NCBI GenBank assembly: GCA_956465555.1
Contig: OY101123.1
Location: 558,001 to 622,000 of the forward strand
Direction: 5' to 3'
Origin: Nitzschia sp. pyKryTriq1
Lineage: Eukaryota > Bacillariophyta > Bacillariophyceae > Bacillariales > Bacillariaceae
DNA length: 64,000 nucleotides
Part shown: in pieces, positions 20,916 through 31,520 of the stretch
Position numbering within the stretch: position 1 is the first letter of the stretch
Layout: the number at the start of each line of letters is the position of its first letter
Translations under genes and position numbers: made by a program
The notes under the pieces: model-generated
What the model saw: only the letters and a program-made list of their open reading frames with translations
Told to the model about the DNA's origin: nothing
Databases searched by the model: none

Positions 20916-22373
20916 AGCTTCAAAGCGTATTGATTTTAAATTCCGAGGAAATCATAATGAATATTTGATGCGGGCATCTGCAACAACTACCAGTCAGAAA
21001 AAGGGCAAGAGGCGACGTCAACATGAATCACCGCCACAACTACACCAGCGTACGAATAGCAAAAATGTTTATAACGTTTGGAAACCACAGCTGATAATAG
21101 GTAGCGCGTCGAGCACATGAACATAGATGTAAACGGGCCACTTATGATTTTTTTCAGGGGTAATAGTAAATCGAAAGTGAGCATGCCATGCTCACTCGAA
21201 CGAAATAGTATCAGGAACCAGTATTGTCTTCTTTTATATATAAAATACGATTATACTAATCTAGCTAGAAGAGCAAGAAAAGGCTATTATGCAGCACTTT
21301 TCGCCATCCATTCGAAACGAGCATCAAGTGGAGACATATAACAGCCTTGAAAATCATTATCAGGAACAGACCTAATATTGTCTAGTAGTAGAAGTTTTCT
21401 TCGGAGACCCAAATGCACTGCATATAGTAGCTATAGTAGTAGATCCCAAGCAGGTTCACTAGCTCCGCTGCTTTTGTAGAGTCTTTACTTGTCTATGAAG
21501 AATTCGGGTTTTCATTTCAGTTGGCCGAAAACAAGCGAGCTTGGGATTTTTGTCGAGCTCGACGGTCGTCTTTTGGCAACGGTCACAACATCTTGGTTCT
21601 TAGTACTAGAACCATAATTCGAAGCCAATATGAGCAATAGATAGTCACAAGCCGAAACGTTCAAGTATGAGTACTTGGTAGCAGCTTCCCCCAAAGAATG
21701 AAATAGACTACACGATTGTTTTAGCCATCGATCGGCATGTTTTTTCTTGTCAACATCCTTCAGGGTCTTGGCACAAGACTTTCTGGGCCTGACGGGATTC
21801 TGATTTTAAAAGTAAGTATGGTAACTAAGGACCAAACTGCTCTCTAACGGGGGAATAAAGATCCCCTCCGATGGAATTGAGCGTCCTTCCGACCCGACCC
21901 GGGACTTGCTGATCCACGATAGCAGGGCTCAACGGACACTTTCATGTGCAATCTCTATGTAACCAATAAAGGCGCGGTAAAATAGAGCCGGTCATCCTCT
22001 TCCCTTTATTTACAGTATGTGTCCGTTCGGGAATGTAATCCTTCATGACGAATAACATATGTTCGGTAACTACATCGTTGGCAGCCCGCATGGGCGGCCG
22101 TTGGTACAATATTTGTTTTCAACTGCTTCCGGTAGGTATTTTCAACCTGCCTCCACCCCGCCATTTCTCGCATTTCCTCGTTCAACGTAAACTTTCAACT
22201 GCCTTGCCTCCAAAATATTTCACCTGGCGCACGCCCAGAGGAGGTGCTCTTCTACTTACGAACACAAAACAATATTTGTGAGAGGAGTCACAACAAAAAG
22301 ATCAAGGCAGCATTGAGCCGCAATACCTCTCACCACCAACCGAGTTGCGATATCTGGAACAAATCGATTGACA
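20916..22373. other. Long intergenic region, no gene recognised
   Basis: About 1.46 kb between two plus-strand genes. It holds a near-perfect hairpin (21177-21195), TAGTAG/CTAG words at 21370-21440, and a pyrimidine-rich stretch before the next start codon. Short open frames here have no recognisable domain or compositional support. Confidence 0.5.
21177..21195. repeat. Short hairpin-forming inverted repeat
   Basis: Two perfect 9-bp arms (GTGAGCATG and CATGCTCAC) separated by a single C, about 260 bp downstream of the preceding stop codon. It could fold in a 3' UTR or be a palindromic protein-binding site. Confidence 0.7.
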
Positions 22374-24395
22374 ATGGCGACAGAAGTATTGGAACCTGTA
22401 TCCGAGACGGTGGATCATCATTCCGGGTCGGAGACACCTGGAAATGCGGGTGGTAGGCCGCCTGCGTCCGATGATGACGAAGGAGTCGAAGTCGTTATGG
22501 ACAGCCATGGGAAATCGGCGGTGATGGAGCGTTCGGGTCAGAATGTCTTCCGTGCCCCCAACCCCGTCCGTCCGAGGGCCATGCGTGGAGCTCCGCCGCC
22601 TCATGTTCAGACCTCGGGATCTTATGGGTACCCGCCTCACGACTATGGTGGCCGACCACCGTACCCAGTTCCCTACGCTCTTTCTGGTTCTTTCGATGAT
22701 GGAGCTTATCATCACCCGCCGGCGACGCACTACTCGCCACATGTGCAATACCCTCCCCCCGGGAGACATCCGGAAGATGTTGCTGTGATCTCGCCCCATC
22801 ACGGTACCCCAAGGGATCATCATCGCCTTCCCATGACGCCTTCGCGTCGATATGGGCACCATCATTATCCACCAGCCTCCCCAGTTTCTCATGCTGGAGG
22901 TGCGTCGGCGACACCTCCTCGTGTCAGGAACTATGCCATGAGAAGACCCGAAGGGCCATACTCTGCTGCCACCCGAGGGCACGGGCCACCAGAAGAAAGT
23001 GGATGGAACAACTATTCAACGCCTGCTGGAGAGCGCTCTCGACCTCCTTTGGTCGCCGAGTCCTTTGACTCTGAGCACTACTCTTCGCACGCATCTCACT
23101 CCAACCCAGCGACACCAAGTGCTCCCCATTATTCTGCCCCTCCCGCATACCCAGAACCCCACTACAGTGGAAGCTTCTATGGTGCTTCGTTTGGCGGCAG
23201 CTTTGACAGCCACGGGCCTCCCCCGCCACACTTTGATGACCACCGTTACTACGGTCATGGGCCCTACCATCCGCCAGAGTCCCCGTACTCTCCGTATGCT
23301 GGCGCCGCCTACCAAAGCTACTCGCCCGGAAGCTACTATGATCCATACACTCCGCATCCTGACTATGGTCACCACCGAGGATATGAAGATCATCCCAACA
23401 CTGTGACGCCCAGTGATCGCAAGAGAGATTCTTCCTCTGGTTTGATGCCCAAGGCTGCTGAGGAGATTGACTTTGAAGTTACCGATCCTCCGCTGGAACC
23501 TGTGACAGAGCCCTCGAAGACCCCCGTTTGCGACTCTCCTGGTGACGTGAATACATACGATGTACTTTGCGGCCGTGGTGGAGGAACTAACTCGCAAGTT
23601 GGAAATAGGCGTTTCCGAAAGCTGGTCCAAGAGTTCCAGCCCATCTATCTTTTGGCTCGAAGAAAGGAAAAGCCTTTGTTGGCCCGAACCATCGTCCTCA
23701 TCATCCGAAAGCGTGGGGGGCGCTTCCTGAAGAAGGACGAGGAAACTGGGGAACTCTTCGAGGTGGGTGACATTAAGGCTGAAGCCAAGACCTCGCAAGC
23801 CTTGAGGGAAGGCTTGGATGTTCGAGCAACCAAGAGTGCTGCTAGTAATCTTCTCGAGAAGAAGAAGAAAAAGTCCAAGAGCGCCAAGAGTGAAGACGAT
23901 GATGATGATGATGAAGAAGAAGAAGAGAAGAGTCAAGCCAGTCCTGTCCCCAAGGGCGAAGATCGTCCTGGCTCGAGCAATCTTCCTCAATCGCCTCCCT
24001 CCCTGCCTAGGTTGAACGGTGAGGAGAAGCCAACCCCGCCCTCGCCAACGCATGATCAGATGCACTTCCGAAAACGACGTCGGATGCGCTCTTCTGATGG
24101 CATCGAAGACTCCACTGCTGGCTGTGCCACCGTCTTCCAGGAGAAGTTCTTCTCGGACTTTTGCCCTCCCCGAGCCGAAATCGGCCGCCCCGCCAGTCCT
24201 CCGCCGAACATGCATGACATGGACATGACGCAGACACCTACTCGCAGCAATGCTCGCTATGAGGACGATGATGACGACATCCGGGCGGAGCAACATGCCC
24301 AATCTTCGGCACGGGGCTGTGCTGGAATTGCGATGGACTTGGTCACTGGTGCCGCCACTAGCAGCTTCTGCCTCGGGCCACGCAACTGGAGATAA
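22374..24395 (+). CDS. Large DUF6824-domain protein, probable nuclear/regulatory, diatom-expanded family
   Basis: A 673-residue single-exon protein; I start at the ATG at 22374, since the frame upstream holds only non-ATG codons. Residues 1-390 are disordered and very rich in Pro, His, Tyr, Ser and Gly (repeated Tyr-x-Pro-Pro/His-Tyr patterns). The DUF6824 domain occupies about residues 396-485: Tyr-Asp-Val-Leu-Cys-Gly-Arg-Gly-Gly-Gly, then Gly-Asn-Arg-Arg-Phe-Arg, a Lys/Arg-rich helix, Arg-Gly-Gly-Arg-Phe-Leu-Lys and Gln-Ala-Leu-Arg-Glu-Gly. Lys-rich nuclear-localisation-like runs and an acidic Asp/Glu tract follow (about 498-525). The family is abundant in diatoms and its biochemical role is not established; the basic composition would suit nucleic-acid binding, which is inference. 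A second, minimal member lies about 10 kb away at 34500. Confidence 0.8.
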   Translation: MATEVLEPVSETVDHHSGSETPGNAGGRPPASDDDEGVEVVMDSHGKSAVMERSGQNVFRAPNPVRPRAMRGAPPPHVQTSGSYGYPPHDYGGRPPYPVPYALSGSFDDGAYHHPPATHYSPHVQYPPPGRHPEDVAVISPHHGTPRDHHRLPMTPSRRYGHHHYPPASPVSHAGGASATPPRVRNYAMRRPEGPYSAATRGHGPPEESGWNNYSTPAGERSRPPLVAESFDSEHYSSHASHSNPATPSAPHYSAPPAYPEPHYSGSFYGASFGGSFDSHGPPPPHFDDHRYYGHGPYHPPESPYSPYAGAAYQSYSPGSYYDPYTPHPDYGHHRGYEDHPNTVTPSDRKRDSSSGLMPKAAEEIDFEVTDPPLEPVTEPSKTPVCDSPGDVNTYDVLCGRGGGTNSQVGNRRFRKLVQEFQPIYLLARRKEKPLLARTIVLIIRKRGGRFLKKDEETGELFEVGDIKAEAKTSQALREGLDVRATKSAASNLLEKKKKKSKSAKSEDDDDDDEEEEEKSQASPVPKGEDRPGSSNLPQSPPSLPRLNGEEKPTPPSPTHDQMHFRKRRRMRSSDGIEDSTAGCATVFQEKFFSDFCPPRAEIGRPASPPPNMHDMDMTQTPTRSNARYEDDDDDIRAEQHAQSSARGCAGIAMDLVTGAATSSFCLGPRNWR

Positions 24396-24508
24396 TCACT
24401 CAAACAAACACGAAAGAGCAACTTTACGTTGTTGCTCAATAACAGGGAAACATAGTACACATGATTGACTTCTAGCTAGCATAGCCTGTAATCTATCCAT
24501 CGATGTAA

Positions 24509-24548
24509 CTAAAGTAGACAGTGCACTTTTTCGCTGCTTTCCGATATA
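24509..24548 (+). repeat. Dispersed 40-bp repeat, copy 1
   Basis: A 40-bp segment matching 44781-44820 on the same strand with four mismatches and no gaps by my reading (90 percent identity). It lies about 110 bp downstream of a stop codon. The other copy also lies in a spacer downstream of a plus-strand gene. Confidence 0.75.
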
Positions 24549-24557
24549 GTTTGTGCT

Positions 24558-24575
24558 CTACTCTAGCTAGAGTAG
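24558..24575. repeat. Perfect 18-bp palindrome centred on CTAG/AGCT
   Basis: CTACTCTAG followed directly by CTAGAGTAG. The sequence equals its own reverse complement and lies 9 bp beyond the dispersed 40-bp element. Confidence 0.85.
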
Positions 24576-25323
24576 TAGTACGGGTAGAGAGGGCTACTCC
24601 TGAGAGATGTTTTCGCTTTATCGATCGATGATTCATTCGACAACAGTATGTGCAGTATCTTTTTTTTTGAAGAAAAGAGGAAGTACTGTACTCTGGGGTA
24701 CGCTGGGTACTTGTACCACCTGGTACCAGTACCGGTACGGTACCTGATGGTACTGTACCGGTACAGTACTTGTGCGTATTTGCTCGTACTACGTACCGTT
24801 ATGCGATCATGCGACTGTGCTGTAGAGACACCCGGCGGGGTACCGCGGTACCATACTACCGGTACCTGGTAGACATACCGGTACAGGTACCCGTGTACAG
24901 AAGGGTACACAGCGTATGTGCGAACATATGCGTGTCCGTCATCCGGCTTCGTTGTTGGTACGCACGGACAGACAGTGGAAGATTGTGGGGTTCTGGTTGA
25001 TCGAGACATAGCTACGACAAGATGTTATTATTCATAGAACGTGTATAGCGAACTCCAAAATAAATAAAAATATCGCATATGCCATCTGCTTTCTGTCATG
25101 TCCGGCGGCTGGGATTATCATTGGCTTTACCAGCGCGCGCGAATGTGAAAGCTGAAAGCTTCTCTGATCCACCGATCCATCTGCTCGCTACCGTACAACA
25201 TATCTACCAATCTCTCTGTTTTTGTGATAGCTCTCTATGAATGAATCCCATAACTTTGGTTTATTCGAAAGTTGTGTTTGTTATCATCTTTAATATTTCG
25301 AATTGAAATTACAGTATTTTAAA

Positions 25324-27356
25324 ATGGCCGATCGTTCTCGTTCTCGCTCTCCCGACCGTGGTGCTCCCGCGGAAGACCACCAGCCTCCTTCGGATGCCGC
25401 CCCACCGGCGGATGCTCAGGGAGACGGTGGAGCTCAAGGTGACATGAACGGCGGTGCCGGTGGTGAAGAGGTGAAGCTTTACGTCGGAAACCTGGATTAC
25501 GGTACGTAGGAATTTTTAGAAACGAACGAATCGGTGTCATTACTTCATTGACTTCTTGTCTTACCAGCAATCTGGATATTTTCTACTTGTTGTTTTGTTT
25601 TCAGCCACCGACGAAACTCGTCTCCGTACCGAGTTCTCCCAGTTCGGAGCCGTCACGGAAGTCTTTCTGCCGGTGGAACGTGGCACTTCACGCCCTCGTG
25701 GCTTTGGATTTGTGACCCTGGCAACACGTGAAGGTGCAGAGAGAGCAATCACGCAGATGGACCAATCTCAATTGGACGGGGTGAGTTAATGACAGCTCTG
25801 GATGGATGAATCCTAGGCTTTTTTGTGCCTTTTGGACCAATGTCTCATGTTTTTTCGTGCCATCATCATTCAGCGTACTATCCGTGTGAACGAGTCACGC
25901 CCCAAGGGAGAGCGTCGTCCTGATGCGGGACCTGGTGGCGCTACAGGTTTCAACACTGCCGGAAAGGAAGAAGTCAAGTTGTATGTCGGCAATCTATCAT
26001 TTGATACTCCGGAGCAAGATATCCGAAGCATGTTCGAACAGCACGGTACCGTTTCAGACTGTTTTATGCCTTTGGATCGTGACACTGGAAAGAAGCGAGG
26101 ATTCTGCTTCGTGACCATGCCTTCTGCGGATGCTGAAGTTGCCTGCGCTAAACTCAACGGGCAAGAATTGGATGGACGTCCACTCCGTGTGAATGAAGCC
26201 CAACCCCGAGGAGGTGGTGCCGGCGGTGGCGGTGGCGGCCGCGGAGGATATGGAGATAGCGGTGGTTACAGTGGAGGTGGCGGCGGGTAAGACAGAAGAG
26301 ACCCGACGATTTGCCGTTCAAGGAAGTCATTCCAAGTACTAACTCTTCTCTTTGTTAACTCTCCAGCTATGGCGGCGGCGGTGGCTATGGAGGTGGCCGT
26401 GACTCTGGCTATGGTGGAGGCGGTGGTTATGGCGATCGTGGCGGCTACGGAGGCGGCGGCGGCGGTTATGACGATCGTGGCGGCTACGGAGGTGGCGGCG
26501 GCGGCGGGTAAGCATTTATGATGTTTGGCATGTACTTGGAATGGTACGAAAGATTACTCAATCTTTGAGGCGCGTTAATTTTTGTTGTGTAGATACGATC
26601 GAGGATACGACCGCGGCAGCAGTGGCGGCGGCGGCGGATACAGCCGTGGTGGATATGATGACAGAGGGTAAGCTCAAAAAACATGTTACCGTATATTATT
26701 TTTCCAACTGGAGACAGGATCTAACTATACCTATCGATCTTCAGCGGCAGCAGTGGCTACGGTGGTCGCAGTGGAGGTGAGAGATGATAGTATTCCGAAG
26801 GTCAGAAGGCGGTTGGTCGATCTCGAAGATTATGGACCCTACTATGGGACTTTGTTCCGAATGGAAATGCTGGGATTAGAAGAAGTTGCGTTGCATCTTA
26901 TTTTCCTGTCCCAAGAATGATTCTTCTGTTGTTGCTAGAGCCGGATTCTGGCGGGTCGATGGCGATGGTTTTGTCCCGCTTGATCAGATGTGGTTGCTGC
27001 GTCCAGGCTAAAGCGACGAGTCGTCTGCGCAGTGATCTTCATGACCAGGGCTGTATACATTGGAATCTTTCTCGAGCATCCGCGACATTTTGGGGCATGA
27101 ATGATCTTTTTGATTTCTGCGTACCGATGGTTGCGGCTATCTTTCCAAGTAGAGGTGATCCCGAAGACTGTTCGACCAATCGGAGAGGAGTCCGATGCGG
27201 CCCCGCCCTCTCCTCTCGTTCTTGTTTCCGCTGTGATTGCGGAACTCGTTCTTTTCAAGACCATTTCTTACCTTTTCTTGTTCTTATGCAACAGGCTACG
27301 ATGACTATCGTGGTGGCGGTGGTGGTGGAGGAGGAGGATACAGCGGCGGCTATTAA
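25324..27356 (+). CDS. Two-RRM glycine-rich RNA-binding protein
   Basis: Seven exons: 25324-25501, 25605-25780, 25874-26286, 26367-26507, 26593-26667, 26745-26776 and 27295-27356. All introns are GT-AG and all junctions keep frame (358 residues). Residues 1-50 are Arg/Ser- then Gly/Asp-rich. RRM1 (about 51-126) has RNP2 Lys-Leu-Tyr-Val-Gly-Asn-Leu and RNP1 Arg-Gly-Phe-Gly-Phe-Val. RRM2 (about 153-229) repeats RNP2 and has RNP1 Arg-Gly-Phe-Cys-Phe-Val. The C-terminal third is Gly-rich with Arg-Gly-Gly/Tyr repeats, as in splicing and mRNA-binding proteins of the hnRNP/GRP type. The tail is split by four introns, three of which interrupt a Gly codon after GG with a GTAAG donor; the last intron is 518 bp. 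Expected roles are RNA binding and splicing or stability control; targets are unknown. Confidence 0.88.
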
Positions 27357-27936
27357 GCTGTCCATCTTGTATCTCGTAAGTTTGTTAAGTTGTGGATTTT
27401 TTCCACACAGGACCCTCAAGAAGCCAGCACGGGATAATTTCTCAGGCCGGCGCAATCAATAGCGGTAGTCAGAAAAATTGGCATCTGGAGTGGATAGAAG
27501 TTTTACGTTTGGGTTACCAGTTTCATTGTTCGGTTCAGTTCTGTTCCATTTTTTCGATTAGTTCCCTCGTTCCTTATCGACAGAAAATTGGGTTTCTGTT
27601 GCACGGCCATTTTGAGGCTCCAGTACTAGATCTCTTAGGCGGCGTTTTGGCAACTACGGGACGTGATAGCACGGCGGAATCGATAGCCACCGCTGGGTGA
27701 CAACTTTGACTGGCTCGAATTTATGTCGCTCAAACACTGCTTTATACTTCGTCTAACTCAACAATCAGCACATGAAGCCCGTGCCAGCCACGGACGGTAG
27801 CTACATCTTTTTAGTCGCTAGAGTTTCGATCGGCACACCCGCGCTCTTCCTACATAAAAGATTAGGATCTGACAGCCCATCGCCTAAACTTAAAATACAC
27901 GTTAACCTTGTCTTGAAGCCTCCTCCCCGCAGCTGC
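27357..27936. other. Convergent 3' spacer, no gene
   Basis: This spacer lies between the RNA-binding protein (+) and the lysine-rich protein (-). It holds both 3' UTRs. No motif or open frame stands out. Confidence 0.55.
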
Positions 27937-30078
27937 TCAGGCCAAGGTTATCTTCTTGATTGCCAGCCCGAGACTTCCGTTGGGACGCGAGAACCTCAGC
28001 ACGGAACCAGGCTCGGCATCCAGCTCAACAGCATCGGTTGTACTCCACTTTCCTACCGTATAAGGTATATTGATTTTGATCACTGCTGTGTCCGAGTCAT
28101 TTACTTTTAGCGACAAAGGAGTCTGCTTCGCAGATACAGTGCACACCTCCAGAGTCACCTTGTACTTCTTGGTAGGAGCATCATCAGGGATTTCGTATTC
28201 GACGATACCATCTGCCAAAAAGTTCAATTGTTTTCCTCCGCCATAACTATCAATCACCATTATGTTCCCCGATGAAAAGCCATGACGCCCTGCGGGGAAG
28301 GTCACAACACCGTCTTCCACAGAGATTTCTGCATCAGGCTTGTCCAGTTCGTAGAGTTCCAGGTACTTTTCATTCCTCGTTTTGACAACGCTTCTCCCCT
28401 TTCGTTCAAAGGTCCTCTTCACTTCCGGTTCAGTTTGAAATAGAAGGGCCATGGATACGATCGACAAGGATCTCCAAAGGCGTTCCGGGTGAAGCACTTC
28501 TTTCTCGTACGCAGGGACAGAGTTCGGATCGCCGTCAACGACATCAGCTAGAGCCTGTAGCATGACGAGTTTCTTCCAGTATTCCTGAGGTGGTGCCTTG
28601 TTACGAGCTTCAATCTCAATCTTGAAATCTTCCCCAGTCTTATCCTGCCATGAACACGTTTCCCACGTTGTACCATTCATGGGCTCCCAACCGTCGGGCG
28701 TCCAGCGAATATACCCTTCAAACTTCCTTTCTTTCGCACCCCAGGCAGGCAAGCCAAAAGACTTGAGGATAAAACGCCCGAACCAGGAATTGATCGATTG
28801 ATTTCCTCCTCCAGATAGAATCATCTGGTAGGTGCGAGGACTTGCCGTCCAGGTTGGCTTTCTAACACGAACGTCGGACTGCAATATGTAGGTGTATCGC
28901 AGCTTTTGATCCGTAATGAACGTAATGTGCGGTACATAGTTAGTTACCATGTCACGAACCCATTTCATCTGATCGTTCGGTGCATCGCAGTTAATGATCT
29001 GGCGCATCTCCCACACGCTGAAGTGTGGAAACGCTGGGTCGAGTTCTCCGTTGCGATGCGCCTCTTCAAAGTGCTTGTAACGTGCTATGGCGTCAATTTC
29101 GACTGCGCTATCAAATTCTCGAGTTGGTGCAGCGAGCTCCAGGGCGCAAGCCAACGCGATCTTCTTGTTTATCTTCTCCAATTTTTTGTCGATGTTACCC
29201 ATGTTATCAACGCACTCGGCATAAATCTTCATTGCGTTCCCGTACTTGTATTTCATTGGACCGCCAAATCGAAGCATATCCCTCATCAATTCAGCGTCAC
29301 CAAAGAGGCGTTTGACAAGCTTTTCGTTCTCGCGGCCTTCGGCCGAAAATTTCGCCAACTCTTCGGCTCCAGCCTGTGCGATAATGGCACCCTTGACAAG
29401 CTTGTCTTCCAATGTATCCATCTTGTCTTGATCTAATTTGTCGAAGACTTTGAGGGCGGCCTTGATACACTTTGTTTTCAACTTTGGGAGCGCCTTGTTC
29501 GACTGATCCACGTAGGATTGGGCCTCATCAATCTCTGCCTGACTTCCCTTGTTCTCCAAAAGCTGGTGCAGCCATTGCTCATTCTCGAACTTTCCATACC
29601 ATGCGTCGTAGAAAGCACTACAGGCTTCAAGGAATTTGTCGCGATCTGCCTCTTTTATCTTGATCTTCTTGTCACACTTTTCTCTTACATCATTCAAGAT
29701 GGATTCAAAGTAATCAGCGCTGTACTTTTTTGCCTTGCTTGGTGACACGAGGTCCGAAATCGAAACGTTCCCCTTGTTGCCTGTAGGAGACGAGAGACCT
29801 GCGTCCTCCACTGACAATTCCGCTGATTCTTCTTCTTCGTCACCAATAAGTTGCTTTTCGTCATCCGAGCTAGCGTTTCCATCCTTCTTCTCCTTCTTCT
29901 TTTTCTTCTTGTCTTTCCCTTCCTTACTCTTTTCCTTTTCCTTGTCCTTCTTCTTTTTAGTCTTCTTCGGACTGTCCGCGCCATCGCCATCTTCATCATT
30001 TTTACTCTTCTTCTTTTTCGACTTCTTAGGGGGTTCCGCCTCCTCGCCAGCCGCATCAATCTCTTCGTCGTCCGACAT
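27937..30078 (-). CDS. Lysine-rich protein with transglutaminase-like core lacking the expected Cys, and C-terminal beta domain
   Basis: A 713-residue single-exon protein starting at Met-Ser-Asp-Asp-Glu-Glu; an upstream in-frame ATG would add 14 residues. Residues 1-100 are Lys/Glu/Asp-rich with repeated poly-Lys, suggesting nuclear or nucleolar location. Residues about 130-350 are helical. A central region (about 395-500) contains Gly-Gly-Gly-Asn-Gln-Ser, Trp-Phe-Gly-Arg-Phe, Phe-Gly-Leu-Pro-Ala-Trp-Gly and Arg-Trp-Thr-Pro-Asp-Gly-Trp. This pattern matches a transglutaminase-like core found in some bacterial proteins, in which a Cys-Gly follows the Gly pair; here that position is Asn-Gln and no Cys is present, nor the usual His in the next block. 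The C-terminal about 130 residues look like a carbohydrate-binding-type beta sandwich. Function is unknown; the core may be a dead enzyme used as a scaffold. Confidence 0.6.
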   Translation of the reverse strand: MSDDEEIDAAGEEAEPPKKSKKKKSKNDEDGDGADSPKKTKKKKDKEKEKSKEGKDKKKKKKEKKDGNASSDDEKQLIGDEEEESAELSVEDAGLSSPTGNKGNVSISDLVSPSKAKKYSADYFESILNDVREKCDKKIKIKEADRDKFLEACSAFYDAWYGKFENEQWLHQLLENKGSQAEIDEAQSYVDQSNKALPKLKTKCIKAALKVFDKLDQDKMDTLEDKLVKGAIIAQAGAEELAKFSAEGRENEKLVKRLFGDAELMRDMLRFGGPMKYKYGNAMKIYAECVDNMGNIDKKLEKINKKIALACALELAAPTREFDSAVEIDAIARYKHFEEAHRNGELDPAFPHFSVWEMRQIINCDAPNDQMKWVRDMVTNYVPHITFITDQKLRYTYILQSDVRVRKPTWTASPRTYQMILSGGGNQSINSWFGRFILKSFGLPAWGAKERKFEGYIRWTPDGWEPMNGTTWETCSWQDKTGEDFKIEIEARNKAPPQEYWKKLVMLQALADVVDGDPNSVPAYEKEVLHPERLWRSLSIVSMALLFQTEPEVKRTFERKGRSVVKTRNEKYLELYELDKPDAEISVEDGVVTFPAGRHGFSSGNIMVIDSYGGGKQLNFLADGIVEYEIPDDAPTKKYKVTLEVCTVSAKQTPLSLKVNDSDTAVIKINIPYTVGKWSTTDAVELDAEPGSVLRFSRPNGSLGLAIKKITLA

Positions 30079-30464
30079 GATACTGTACTTTGCCGTTGCT
30101 CCTATACACAGATGAGTCACTTCTTCTATTACCAGTATCTATGGCCGGTCGAGAGCTCTGTAGCTGACTTTCTGAATAATCAGTCAAGCTTTCGACGAAG
30201 TACACAGTTCTGATGTCTGATGCGTAGCAAAAGATGCGATAGCTCTACGGTAGAGATTGCTTCGTAAGATAATCCATCCAAGATCCGCAAGGAAGACGAA
30301 AAGACCACCAAATTTGGCGAAGATCACCGCGGGTCTCATCATCAGTTTTCGAGAATTTAGAGATACATCTACTTGTACGAGAGAACTGTACGAGTACTTG
30401 TACCACCACGGTTCCAGGGGAATGCCCCCTCTCTAGAACTTTACTGTGTATTACACTTTGAGGG

Positions 30465-30779
30465 ATGATTGGGGGAAAAGGAAAAAAGGGGAGAGGGGGA
30501 AGGAAAAAAACTCGCAGGTCCCCATCGCGCAAAACAATGCTCTCTTCCCCGTTCGAGGTTTCCGTGGCATTCGCACCAAAGAATGACACTTCAATGCCAA
30601 AGACAAAGTGGTTTGACGAAATTCTAAATTCCCTCAATAGTAGGTCTTATAGTTTTGCAGTTGCAGCCTTCTTTATCTGGGGCTTGTCGACTCCTTCGAA
30701 CGCTTCGGACTTCCCCGTCTGTCTTCCTTCCGCAGGAAACCTGTCACCTGTCGATTGTGCGTGGAAATGGAAGCGCTGA
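30465..30779 (+). CDS. Possible small hypothetical protein
   Basis: A 104-codon frame opens with a Lys/Arg/Gly-rich stretch and contains a later Met (residue 25). It then has a mildly hydrophobic segment (about 62-76) and two Cys residues near the C-terminus. I recognise no domain. It may be chance, a short gene, or an exon of an unannotated transcript. Confidence 0.2.
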   Translation: MIGGKGKKGRGGRKKTRRSPSRKTMLSSPFEVSVAFAPKNDTSMPKTKWFDEILNSLNSRSYSFAVAAFFIWGLSTPSNASDFPVCLPSAGNLSPVDCAWKWKR

Positions 30780-31149
30780 GCATGATGACGTAGCAGGCCC
30801 TTTGAGAATGACATGACTGGGTTCGCCCATGTCAAAATCATCCAATCCAAGCACTGCATTGGAGGGAATTTCTGTCGATGATGTTTCCCGAACACACGTC
30901 ATTCCGATGGAATCTGAACTCCTAAATTCTGTTTCGTTTATGTAGCACTAGCTAGTTTGCACGATCACGAATGCAAATGAAAGATTCCTTTCGGGGAATG
31001 CAATGAAATGATGGTTCTCCTCGCTTCTCAAAAAGGGAAACGTGGCCAACATGATTATGATTATGCGCCTTTAGCGACCTCTCGACGATTTTGTGAAGAA
31101 GAAAATTTGCACGCCAACAAACACTGTGATGAAAAATCAAAGTGAAGAT

Positions 31150-31401
31150 TCATAAAATCCATTCCCATCCTTCTGCAAAGCTAGTCGTATTGCGTTCCTC
31201 TTCGATCAGAGGAGCAATAACACCGCAAACACGTTCCCTTATACCGGATTCCGACAATCTTGCGTCAAAGGTAAGCAGTTGACTTTCCCAAGTCAGACGA
31301 CGAATCAAGATGTCTGGACTTTGCATGCGTTTGCCACAATATGCGGTGGGTGGTGGCAGTCGAGAAGTTGAACTTGAATGGCCGTGGTGTTCGCAAGCCA
31401 T
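31150..31401 (-). CDS. Possible small hypothetical protein
   Basis: An 83-codon frame of ordinary protein-like composition: a His/Ser/Pro-rich start, then Arg-Arg-Leu-Thr-Trp-Glu-Ser and an Ile-Ala-Pro-Leu-Ile-Glu-Glu-Glu segment, ending Glu-Trp-Ile-Leu. There is no known domain. It would be divergent from the epimerase gene 120 bp away. Weakly supported. Confidence 0.25.
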   Translation of the reverse strand: MACEHHGHSSSTSRLPPPTAYCGKRMQSPDILIRRLTWESQLLTFDARLSESGIRERVCGVIAPLIEEERNTTSFAEGWEWIL

Positions 31402-31520
31402 GTCCCCAATATACTTACCGATTATTTTGCCTCAATTTGTCTTTCACTCTTCTGCAGGCGGTACTACAGTTTAATAATAATCGTTTGCGCCCCCTTGTCC
31501 AAACAGAAACATACTAAAAA

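Larger units (their letters stand above)
24396..25323. promoter_or_regulatory. Intergenic region: CTAG palindrome and dispersed element, then dense GTAC palindromes
   Basis: The first part (3' side of the DUF6824 gene) has a 40-bp element also found at 44781 (24509-24548) and a perfect 18-bp CTAG-centred palindrome (24558-24575). The second part (24706-24905), upstream of the RNA-binding protein gene, is packed with GGTACC, GTACCGGTAC and CAGTAC words. The last 250 bp before the ATG are AT-rich. No gene is supported. Confidence 0.55.
30079..31520. other. Intergenic region with two weak small open frames
   Basis: This 1.44-kb spacer contains the promoters of the lysine-rich protein (-) and of the epimerase (+). 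Two short frames (30465-30779 plus, 31150-31401 minus) are listed separately with low confidence. The rest has no feature I can name. Confidence 0.45.

Noticed and set aside
23016-24302. 428-codon open frame antisense to the large DUF6824 gene
   Set aside because: Composition is Arg/Val-rich with no domain. The plus-strand frame has a known domain and normal low-complexity arms; the antisense frame is a shadow of codon bias.
26917-27462. 181-codon frame in intron 6 and the last exon of the RNA-binding protein
   Set aside because: It runs across the splice acceptor and the true stop codon in another frame, and has no recognisable domain.
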